DNA of 25,948 bases from Candidatus Heimdallarchaeota archaeon (GTDB lineage: Archaea; Asgardarchaeota; Heimdallarchaeia; Heimdallarchaeales; Kariarchaeaceae). Shown here one piece after another: positions 14,795-21,703 of the stretch (positions are counted from its first letter, which is position 1; the number at the start of each line of letters is the position of its first letter). The notes beneath the pieces were generated by a model. It worked only from the letters and a program-made list of their open reading frames with translations, was not told where the DNA came from and did not search any database. The stretch is taken from contig WAMJ01000297.1 of the NCBI GenBank assembly GCA_015522385.1, positions 1-25,948 on the forward strand. Reading direction: 5' to 3'. The translations under genes were made by a program, and so were the position numbers.

Positions 14795-15604
14795 TTATCT
14801 CTTGGATTTGAAGCGAGTTCCCGTACATTCTATGTCTCTAAGACTGTCCTTGAGTCTACCACCCTCGGACGAGATGATAGATACATCCGTACCAGCGAGG
14901 AGGAAGTTCTGTATTTCGAGGAGCTTCCCGTACATACCTCGTGTGACGTCGGTGTTCGAGGAGCCAGACGCCATGGCTAGGACATCTTCAAACTGCCCGT
15001 ACTCGACAGTCTCGATGAGGTCTGCATTAGGGTCTACTTTTGGATCTGCGGTAAAGAGTCCGTCGACGTCCGAAACATAAATTACTCTCTTAACGTTGAA
15101 TCCATCCTGTCTCAGTGAATCGGAGATTTTGTGCATGATTATGTCACCAGAAAGCACGGTGAAATTGCGGGTCTCACTCAAGACCATATCTCCATAGAGG
15201 ACGGGAATCAAACCCTTCTTCAAAACTACCGATACTATATCCCTGCTAAAATCGTATCCCTCCACAACCTCTAAGACAAAGGAGGAAGGAGAGATTGGGA
15301 AAAGTGGCAGACCGAGGTCATTCCCAATTCTGACAATCTCTGTATTTAGAAACTGAACCTTTTGATGTGTCCGAGAGACGGCGAGCAATTTCTCATCGTC
15401 GGGTTCATCACTGCCAGATATGAGATCATACTGCTTGGCAATGGGATGACCAAACGATCCAGCACCATGAACGATGACCACCTTACCACCTGCTTCCTTG
15501 ATCTGTGAGAGCAGCTTCTTGATATTGTCCTCTGCGATCACCTCTGTCGCATTTTTATCGGTAATCACAGAGCCCCCGAGTTTCACTATCGATACCTCAA
15601 TCAC
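14795..15604 (-). CDS. ipk: isopentenyl phosphate kinase
   Basis: 269 residues, usual length for the family. It phosphorylates isopentenyl phosphate to isopentenyl diphosphate with ATP, the last step of the archaeal mevalonate route. It belongs to the amino-acid-kinase superfamily. Motifs: IVKLGGSVITDKN at 6-18 (phosphate-binding Lys and Gly-Gly-Ser), HGAGSFGHPIAKQY at 45-58 with the His that defines IPKs, VIYVSDVDGLFTADP near 173-187 (nucleotide site) and DVTRGMYGKLLEI near 218-230. The start is GTG 15604, overlapping the mevalonate kinase stop by four bases (GTGA), so the two isoprenoid genes are translationally coupled. Confidence 0.95.
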   Translation of the reverse strand: MIEVSIVKLGGSVITDKNATEVIAEDNIKKLLSQIKEAGGKVVIVHGAGSFGHPIAKQYDLISGSDEPDDEKLLAVSRTHQKVQFLNTEIVRIGNDLGLPLFPISPSSFVLEVVEGYDFSRDIVSVVLKKGLIPVLYGDMVLSETRNFTVLSGDIIMHKISDSLRQDGFNVKRVIYVSDVDGLFTADPKVDPNADLIETVEYGQFEDVLAMASGSSNTDVTRGMYGKLLEIQNFLLAGTDVSIISSEGGRLKDSLRDIECTGTRFKSKR

Positions 15605-16584
15605 TTCTCTTCACTCCTTACACCTTCGGGAGATATCCTTGTGTTGATGACTTCAGCTCCGATATCTTCAAGCGCTTGAGAGAGCTGTCTCGCATCCTCT
15701 GAACTCTTGGCCAATGCAATCATACAACCACCTCCTCCTGCGCCAGTAAGCTTTGCACCTAGTGCGCCATTTGCTCTTGCGGTCTGAATGTACTCAGTCA
15801 GTACGGGGTGACCGACTCCGATTGAATCTAGTAGTCCTTGGTTTATGTCCATGAGTTCACCAACAGTCCCCAGATCAGATCCAAGCATCGCCTCAAGCAT
15901 CTTTGACGATATATCGCCAATTGTCTGGAAGACCCTCTGCATGATTTGGGGGTGGCGGTCTTTCAGCTGTCGAACATTGGAGACAAGTGTTTTCGTGCTT
16001 CTCGATACTTTTGTGTTCGCAATCACAAGAGGGAATTCACCCGATAGGTCGAAGTAATCGAACTTTCCTCCAACGTACTTTATCAATCCTCCGAAGGTCG
16101 ATGTAGAATTATCGATTCCAGATGGAGTACCGTGGATTACCCTCTCCCCTTCATACGCAAGCTTCGAGACATCCTCGTTCGAAAGGTTGAGCGAGAAAAT
16201 CTCTGATAGAGCCTTAACCGTAGCGACGCAGACTGAGGCAGAACTACCTAACCCAGCACCCATTGGGATCTGACTGTCAATCTCTATATGCATTCCCGAG
16301 TACTTGTCACGGTGCGACAGAACTTCCTCCACAACCGAGGCAATGCCATCGAGCTGAGAGAAGGACTGCCCTTGTTTTATAGCCTTGAGATCTTCTTTCG
16401 AGTACCGGATTTCGTCGAAGTATCCATTGGAGGTGATCGAGACCATCTTGGAATCGTTCATGGTAACCTCCACAAATACCCGAGTTGCAATAGAAGCTGC
16501 AATAGCTGGATAACCGTAGACCACACTGTGCTCTCCCGAGAGGATGACCTTACCTGGTGCTGAAGCCTTGGCTCTCGTCTTCAC
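15601..16584 (-). CDS. mvk: mevalonate kinase
   Basis: 327 residues, GHMP-kinase family, usual archaeal length. It converts mevalonate to 5-phosphomevalonate in the cytoplasm. The three GHMP motifs are present: SAPGKVILSGEHSVVYGYPA at 8-27 (substrate end), PMGAGLGSSASVCVATVKAL near 107-126 (ATP phosphate loop) and KLTGAGGGGCMIAL near 277-290. GTPSGIDNSTSTFGG carries the conserved Asp region. The gene lies 36 bases after S2 and overlaps ipk by four bases. Later mevalonate-pathway genes between these two kinases are not in the window. Confidence 0.96.
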   Translation of the reverse strand: MKTRAKASAPGKVILSGEHSVVYGYPAIAASIATRVFVEVTMNDSKMVSITSNGYFDEIRYSKEDLKAIKQGQSFSQLDGIASVVEEVLSHRDKYSGMHIEIDSQIPMGAGLGSSASVCVATVKALSEIFSLNLSNEDVSKLAYEGERVIHGTPSGIDNSTSTFGGLIKYVGGKFDYFDLSGEFPLVIANTKVSRSTKTLVSNVRQLKDRHPQIMQRVFQTIGDISSKMLEAMLGSDLGTVGELMDINQGLLDSIGVGHPVLTEYIQTARANGALGAKLTGAGGGGCMIALAKSSEDARQLSQALEDIGAEVINTRISPEGVRSEEK

Positions 16585-16620
16585 AATGTGATAAGCTCAA
16601 TGTGCTATTAAAAAATGACC

Positions 16621-17265
16621 TTAGTTCTTGATAATCTTGAATGCAAAGTCGTCTATGGTCTGATCGATGACGTCGTTCTCACCAATCTCGCCCCTCTCTC
16701 TGAGGATCTGTTGGGTCAATAGGAGGTAGACACGAGCGAGTGATCTCCTACCCTTGTTGTTTACGGGTATGACGAGATCGACATCAGCGATGAGATTATC
16801 ACTATCACAGAGGGCGACGACGACAATGTTCATCTCTTTGGCCTCGTTCAAGGCCTGTTTGTCCCACCGAGGATCATTGAGGAAGACTACTCTGGGTTCA
16901 GTGAAGTGCTTGCTCTCTGGGTTTGTGAATGTTCCGGGGACGAACCTCTCAGGGATAACTTTAAAGTTGCATAGTCTGCCTAGTTTAGATGCAGGGACTG
17001 TTCCGTACTGCCTTGTTGAGACCACAACTACATCTTCGGGGTTGTAGCTGGCGAGCATCTTGGCAGCTAATCTGATCCTCTCATCAGTCTTCCTGATGTC
17101 CATAACATATAATCCGTCATTCCTCACTCTGTAGATGAATGGTTTCATTTGCTGTGTAGCAACAGTTGTTCCTATATGTACTCCAGAGGTCAAATAGTCG
17201 TCGAGAGCTACAAGTAGCTTGTCCTCATCAATTTGTCCCTCAAAGAAATCTACATCCATTGACAT
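16621..17265 (-). CDS. rps2: 30S ribosomal protein S2
   Basis: 214 residues of the archaeal/eukaryotic S2 (SA) type, without the bacterial coiled-coil insertion. Landmarks: YLTSGVHIGTTVATQQMKPF near 28-47, YVMDIRKTDERIRLAAKML near 54-72, VVVSTRQYGT, RFVPGTFTNP, and VALCDSDNLIADVDLVIPVN. The ATG at 17265 is preceded by GAGGAATCAATA, almost the same leader as that of L7Ae. In many archaea S2 lies in a cluster with rpoN, S9 and L13; here rpoN is next door but on the opposite strand, and S2 heads the operon with the two isoprenoid kinases. Confidence 0.96.
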   Translation of the reverse strand: MSMDVDFFEGQIDEDKLLVALDDYLTSGVHIGTTVATQQMKPFIYRVRNDGLYVMDIRKTDERIRLAAKMLASYNPEDVVVVSTRQYGTVPASKLGRLCNFKVIPERFVPGTFTNPESKHFTEPRVVFLNDPRWDKQALNEAKEMNIVVVALCDSDNLIADVDLVIPVNNKGRRSLARVYLLLTQQILRERGEIGENDVIDQTIDDFAFKIIKN

Positions 17266-17393
17266 TATTGATTCCTCGTTCTAAACTTAAACTGAACTCT
17301 GAGTTGGTCTTTTAAATACTTTAGTTAGGTACTTTCAGGAACGTAAGAGTAAGCAACATCGGATTTATAAATTGCAGAGACAGTGGTCTCTTA
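17266..17393. promoter_or_regulatory. divergent promoter region of rps2 and rpoN
   Basis: For rpoN, TTTATAAA (17364-17371) lies about 25 bases before the ATG at 17394, so that message is likely leaderless. For S2, ATTTAAAA on the minus strand (17310-17317) lies about 50 bases before the ATG, leaving room for a leader with the GAGG Shine-Dalgarno. The two promoters share 128 bases. Confidence 0.65.
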
Positions 17394-17588
17394 ATGCTCA
17401 TACCAATTCGATGCTTCAGTTGTGGAACAGTCGTCGCGCACCTCTACGAACCCTATAAGGAGAGAGTCGAGAAGGGCGAGGACTCAGGAGCAGTCCTCAA
17501 TGACCTAGGGGTGAAGAAGATCTGCTGCAGGAGAATGCTGGTCTCGCAGGTTGATCTGATTGATATAATTCTTCCGTACAACAAGTAG
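17394..17588 (+). CDS. rpoN: DNA-directed RNA polymerase subunit N (Rpb10 homologue)
   Basis: 64 residues, full length. It is the small zinc-binding subunit of archaeal RNA polymerase that helps assemble the Rpo3/Rpo11 platform, equivalent to Rpb10. The zinc ligands are exactly as in the family: C7-F-S-C10 near the start and the adjacent pair C44-C45 followed by RRM. IPIRCFSCG and LGVKKICCRRML are the two signature segments. ATG 17394 follows a well-placed TATA box without a Shine-Dalgarno. It ends with TAG, which shows that TAG works as a normal stop in this genome. Confidence 0.97.
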   Translation: MLIPIRCFSCGTVVAHLYEPYKERVEKGEDSGAVLNDLGVKKICCRRMLVSQVDLIDIILPYNK

Positions 17589-17610
17589 CGGACTTCTCAA
17601 ACCCTTCATT

Positions 17611-17620
17611 ATATTTTAAA
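17611..17620 (+). promoter_or_regulatory. TATA box of the first peptide-binding-protein gene
   Basis: ATATTTTAAA lies about 28 bases before ATG 17644, typical of a leaderless archaeal promoter. It marks the start of the first transcription unit of the peptide-uptake island. Confidence 0.5.
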
Positions 17621-17643
17621 ATGTTCGAGTAAAATTAACCTTA

Positions 17644-19539
17644 ATGAATAGAAGTTCCAGATTAGCTTTAACCCTCCTTGTCGTTGGGATAATGAGCATG
17701 GGTATGGTAAATGTACCGGCCCAAGCGAGTTTCACTGCTACACTAACCTTGATGTTTCCCACATTAGACACGTATACCAGATCCATTGCAGACGTGATTA
17801 CGGATAATTGGTATAATCTCCTTGTCGATGTCAAGCACCTTCAGCAACCCCAACCAGTAATTTTACAGAATCTGTTTACGGAGGGAAGGGCAAAGCAGTG
17901 GGACATCGTGGTCTTTGCCACCGAGAGCCAGAATAAGAATTACCCTGAGCTCTACAATCGGTACTCCAACAGGACAAGGTTTGGTTCGCTGGTCTACAAC
18001 CTCAATGATTCTGCACTGCTCGAGAAGTCAGGGGTGGACTATGTAGAGTTCCAGAATCTTGTGGACAGTATTCACTATGAGTTCGACCCTGTGAAGAGGA
18101 AAGAGTTGACCGACACATTCCAGCAGAAAATGATGGAGGAATGGTTGATCGAACTTCCTCTTCTGGAACAGACTCAGACTTACGCCATTAGAAATGGTTT
18201 TGAAGGCATGGATAATCTCGAGGGACTTCTAGGATCAATCATGCGGGGAGCAAAATGGGAGAGTATGTCATCTGAAAGGAAGAATGCAGGGTTCGGAGAA
18301 GACATCTTCCAGACGTTTATCACCAATGAAATCGGGGGGATGAATCCGATAATCGCCAGCCATCCAGAAATAGCAGATCTGCAGAGTTATCTCTTTCCCA
18401 GTTTGTTCTTGGTCGATAAGAATGGCAACCTCCATCCCAACTTGGTAAAACAATTCTCATATACAGTGGAGAATGGTAGTTCAGTCTGGGATCTCACTCT
18501 CTACGACAATGTCTACTGGAGAGAGCGCGATGGATCGTATAACACGAAGGTCACAGCTTCTGATATCAAATTTACACTCGATCTCCGTTCAGCCAAGTGG
18601 TCGCAATTTGCAGGAAGTGCACCATGGAACACAGGATTTGACATCGAGATCATCGATGATTTCAATCTCAAACTTTCATTCCCTAATGCAAGCCCAGTTG
18701 ATATTGCGGCCATCGCTTCTGAGAAGTTCATACCAGAGCATGTTCTCAATGGCACTCTTGAAGACCCCGATGGCAATGTCCTCGGAGAGCTCTATTCTGG
18801 AGAGTTCAACCCGACAACAAGCAAACAGTGGAGAGATTTTTCCGTCTCACCTATTACTGCAGGTCCATACTATTTTGCTGAGAAGTTAGAAACAGACTAT
18901 GTGTTGAAACAGGATCCTAGGTTTATCTTCCCCAATGAGGCAGATACAGAGAACTTCTATCTAAATACCCCTGAGCCAGAAGAACCATACTACTTTGCTT
19001 ATGCAGATGATCCTGCCACTTCCACTTTCGAGAAACCCACAGAGCTCTTCATCAAGGAGAGAAGGTTTATCCTCTCCGAACAACAGACAACCACCTTCCT
19101 CCAGTTCAAATCAGGAATTGGAGATTTGGTAACATTCTACAATGCAAAAGATTTCTCGGGAATCAAAGAGAGTATCAGTGATGTTTCAATTGAACAGTTT
19201 GCTATCCCTGGGAGCGGGGTTATGCTAATCTTCAACCTATACAACTCATTCTTACAGAATCTAGAAGTAAGAAAAGCACTATATTACGCCTTGGACAGGG
19301 GATTCATGAGCAAGTTTACGACATTTAATCAGCAGCTCTTGAACTCAACTATCAATAGTTATTACAAGGATTTCTATAATGGGTCATGGGGATATGAGTA
19401 TGATTTTCAGAAGGCAAAAGACATATTTGAGTCCTTCAACTTTCCAGTAATAGACAAGGACAGCAATCTCAACCGTGCTCCCTTTCCATTCTTTGTGGCG
19501 GTAGTAGCAGTACTTGTTCTAACAAGGAGGAGAAGGTAG
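17644..19539 (+). CDS. peptide ABC transporter binding protein, apparently circularly permuted family 5
   Basis: 631 residues: signal peptide (1-28), no lipobox, C-terminal anchor (RAPFPFFVAVVAVLVLTRRRR, 611-631). It binds substrate outside the cell for the permeases downstream. The middle and end carry the usual N-terminal features of DppA/OppA proteins: VWDLTLYDNVYWRERDG (281-297), TASDIKFTLD (304-313), SPITAGPYYF (402-411), EVRKALYYALDR (541-552) and FQKAKDIF (588-595). The usual C-terminal features come first: TATLTLMFPTLDTYTRSIAD (31-50), QWDIVVFA (85-92) and DPVKRKELTDTFQQKMMEE (148-166). The order is thus rotated, with the chain opened after the KAK helix. The gene ends in TAG and overlaps the next start by one base. 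Confidence 0.88.
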   Translation: MNRSSRLALTLLVVGIMSMGMVNVPAQASFTATLTLMFPTLDTYTRSIADVITDNWYNLLVDVKHLQQPQPVILQNLFTEGRAKQWDIVVFATESQNKNYPELYNRYSNRTRFGSLVYNLNDSALLEKSGVDYVEFQNLVDSIHYEFDPVKRKELTDTFQQKMMEEWLIELPLLEQTQTYAIRNGFEGMDNLEGLLGSIMRGAKWESMSSERKNAGFGEDIFQTFITNEIGGMNPIIASHPEIADLQSYLFPSLFLVDKNGNLHPNLVKQFSYTVENGSSVWDLTLYDNVYWRERDGSYNTKVTASDIKFTLDLRSAKWSQFAGSAPWNTGFDIEIIDDFNLKLSFPNASPVDIAAIASEKFIPEHVLNGTLEDPDGNVLGELYSGEFNPTTSKQWRDFSVSPITAGPYYFAEKLETDYVLKQDPRFIFPNEADTENFYLNTPEPEEPYYFAYADDPATSTFEKPTELFIKERRFILSEQQTTTFLQFKSGIGDLVTFYNAKDFSGIKESISDVSIEQFAIPGSGVMLIFNLYNSFLQNLEVRKALYYALDRGFMSKFTTFNQQLLNSTINSYYKDFYNGSWGYEYDFQKAKDIFESFNFPVIDKDSNLNRAPFPFFVAVVAVLVLTRRRR

Positions 19540-20246
19540 TGACCTATACTGAGAAACTGCAGGAGCTTTGGGAGACGTCAAGTCCACAAGGGCTCGGTGA
19601 GATACTCAATCAAGCGGTCACTCTGATCTACAAGGCTCACGAGGAAAAAGAGGCTATTCCACTAGGGTTAGAACTTGATATTGTCAATACTGCCAACTAC
19701 GCGATGGATTATGGATCAAAGCCCATGCAGATGACCCACATCTTGGATTTGTGGAATAGGTGCAGGACTTATCTGTCAAATCTCGAGAACCCCGAGATAT
19801 CGAACAAGATATTCAGGCTTGTCGCAATAGCCATACATACGCTGTTGGGGAATCTTATGATCGACGTTGAACAGAACGAGAATCACGTCATAGAGAGTAT
19901 TAACACAATCGATAGTGGTGCTGTGGAGAGTATTCCAGAAGTAATAGAGTACCTATTTTCAAAGAACCAGGAGGTGCTTGAGAGCGAACGGAAGGGAACG
20001 TGGAAGACCGACTGCCTCATTGCACAGATCTCCCTGTTCTCTATGCTTGAGGAGTTGGAGAGGGCAGAAGGGTTTGACGATACTTTCAGTTCTTTGAGGG
20101 AATTCAGCTCAACTTTAGATCAGAATGATCTCGATGAGAAGAGGGTCCCCAACTCAGACAAGTACAGGTTCATCCACTTGATGATTTTCAACACGCACCC
20201 TGATGAGAAACGATGGTTCAGGAACTACTCGAGATTGATGGAGTGA
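19539..20246 (+). CDS. hypothetical helical protein in the peptide-transport operon
   Basis: 235 residues starting at GTG 19539, which overlaps the TAG stop of the binding protein by one base (TAGTG), so it is co-translated with it. It is predicted to be almost entirely alpha-helical and acidic, without a signal peptide or membrane segment, so it should be cytoplasmic. Repeating helix pairs (GLGEILNQAVTLIYKAHEEK; TCLIAQISLF-type segments) recall a TPR/HEAT-like stack, but I cannot name a family. The context suggests an accessory or regulatory role for the transporter. It ends at TGA 20244-20246, five bases before the next start. Confidence 0.72.
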   Translation: MTYTEKLQELWETSSPQGLGEILNQAVTLIYKAHEEKEAIPLGLELDIVNTANYAMDYGSKPMQMTHILDLWNRCRTYLSNLENPEISNKIFRLVAIAIHTLLGNLMIDVEQNENHVIESINTIDSGAVESIPEVIEYLFSKNQEVLESERKGTWKTDCLIAQISLFSMLEELERAEGFDDTFSSLREFSSTLDQNDLDEKRVPNSDKYRFIHLMIFNTHPDEKRWFRNYSRLME

Positions 20247-20251
20247 CAGAC

Positions 20252-20569
20252 ATGGCGAAGCAGAAAGATCCACTTGAGAAGATAATGAAGGAACGGGAGA
20301 AGGCTATGAAGAAGATGAGCAGAACTCCCGAAGAGGAAATCAGGGGAATGGCGATTCGGATGTTCTTCAAAGTAGGAGTTGGATTTTCCTCTCTTCTCTT
20401 CGCCATCATCTTCTTCTCAATGACGATCCTCTATGCTACTACAGATTCTATTCTTCATCCAGAGTACAAGACATACTGGCCATGGACTCTTCTAGTAGCG
20501 ATAGTCTTGTCTATTGTAGGAATTGTTGTTCTCACCAAATCCTTCAAACACCCCGACCCGTATATGTAG
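20252..20569 (+). CDS. small two-TM membrane protein
   Basis: 105 residues from ATG 20252, which lies behind GGAG (20240-20243); the open frame reaches further up into the previous gene but has no support there. A charged N-terminus (KDPLEKIMKEREKAMKKMS) of about 35 residues precedes two hydrophobic helices (VGFSSLLFAIIFFSMTIL and WTLLVAIVLSIVGIVVL), and the tail is short and polar. Third gene of the cluster that begins with the binding protein. No family recognised; it may be an accessory membrane subunit. It ends in TAG at 20567-20569. Confidence 0.7.
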   Translation: MAKQKDPLEKIMKEREKAMKKMSRTPEEEIRGMAIRMFFKVGVGFSSLLFAIIFFSMTILYATTDSILHPEYKTYWPWTLLVAIVLSIVGIVVLTKSFKHPDPYM

Positions 20570-20663
20570 CTAAAAGACCTTTGTATCATAGCGTAAATTG
20601 TACGGAAAATAGGCACCATATAGCAATATTTATCAAATATTCCCAATCTTGTCTACAATGACT

Positions 20664-20725
20664 GTATTTAAAAATACCCTAACCCTTTCACTCATTAGAT
20701 CCGAAATAATTCGGAATCCTGAGGT
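20664..20725 (+). promoter_or_regulatory. promoter, leader hairpin and Shine-Dalgarno of the permease genes
   Basis: GTATTT-AA-AAATAC (20664-20677) is a perfect inverted repeat that includes a TATA-like core. Twenty bases on, GAT-CCGAA-ATAA-TTCGG-A-ATC (20698-20718) forms a stable hairpin with a four-base loop. GAGGT (20721-20725) then serves the ATG at 20732. The permeases therefore appear to have their own promoter, separate from the binding-protein gene upstream. Confidence 0.55.
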
Positions 20726-20731
20726 TACTTT

Positions 20732-21691
20732 ATGTCACTAGGAATGTACTTCATCAGGAGGATACTATCACTCATCCCATTCACTATTGGGATCTCGATA
20801 CTTATCTTCTTCCTGTTCGCAATTACTCCAATAGACCCAGTTAACTCTGTCGCAGGATTAGATCCGAATCTCCAACGAAACCGTGAACGTATTGCGGAAT
20901 CGTGGGGACTCAATGATCCAATCATCAAGCGATATTGGGACTGGGCATTCCCGATGTTTACACAGCTAGACTTCGGAGAGAGCTGGACTTCATCCGGAGT
21001 TCCAGTTACTGAGAAGTTCGTGCCATTTGTTGGAAACACCGTTTTCCTCTTTGGTATTGCGTTCCTTCTCTCACTCATTGTATCGACTATCCTCGGTATA
21101 ATCGCAGCAACCAACCACAATTCGGTCTTCGACCAGATGACCCTCTTTCTAACACTTGTAGGGTTCTCTGTTCCGAACTTCGTCTTGGCGCTGGTACTGC
21201 AGATCTCGATTATCGACTGGTCCAATGCTTCTATCCGACCGATCTTCTTGACCACCAGTGGGACGGAAATTTGGCAGGAATGGCCTGCAGTAATCACTGC
21301 GGAGGTTACAATGCTCGTTGGTGGCACTGCATTCTCCACTCGTCTGGTTAGATCGCAGATGCTCAATGTCCTAAGGCAGAACTACATTAGGACTGCGAGG
21401 GCGAAGGGTCTCCCGGAGAGAACAGTGGTCTATGGTCACGCTCTGAGGAACGCCCTGCTTCCCTTCGTAACTGTAATCGCTCTGTCACTACCGGGTATCC
21501 TATCTGGATCAGCCATCATAGAGAGGGTGTTCAACTTCCCAGGAGTAGGTCGTCAACTGATCAAGGCAGCGCTGGAGTTTGATCTACCGACAGTGCTTGC
21601 AGTCAACATGTTCTTCGGAACACTTTCCGTCTTTATGCTTATCGTGGCCGACATCGCATACGGAATAGTGGATCCGAGGATCAAATTCTAG
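20732..21691 (+). CDS. dppB: peptide ABC transporter permease, DppB/OppB type
   Basis: 319 residues, normal length for the family. It is one of two membrane subunits that form the translocation path for peptides. The N-terminus (FIRRILSLIPFTIGISILIFFLF) is the typical first helix, followed by the extracellular RERIAESWGLNDPIIKRYWD segment, which matches the family's LGLDxPhxxRYxxW pattern. The cytoplasmic EAA loop that contacts the ATPase is RTARAKGLPERTVVYGHALR near 227-246. The end GIVDPRIKF is also typical (Y-x-x-hDPRIR). ATG 20732 follows GAGGT. DppC starts 12 bases after the stop, with its Shine-Dalgarno overlapping this stop codon. Confidence 0.95.
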   Translation: MSLGMYFIRRILSLIPFTIGISILIFFLFAITPIDPVNSVAGLDPNLQRNRERIAESWGLNDPIIKRYWDWAFPMFTQLDFGESWTSSGVPVTEKFVPFVGNTVFLFGIAFLLSLIVSTILGIIAATNHNSVFDQMTLFLTLVGFSVPNFVLALVLQISIIDWSNASIRPIFLTTSGTEIWQEWPAVITAEVTMLVGGTAFSTRLVRSQMLNVLRQNYIRTARAKGLPERTVVYGHALRNALLPFVTVIALSLPGILSGSAIIERVFNFPGVGRQLIKAALEFDLPTVLAVNMFFGTLSVFMLIVADIAYGIVDPRIKF

Positions 21692-21703
21692 GAGGTAATA
21701 TAA

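Noticed and set aside
16288..16563. Plus-strand frame opposite mevalonate kinase
   Set aside because: Mevalonate kinase motifs are complete on the minus strand; the opposite frame has no family features.
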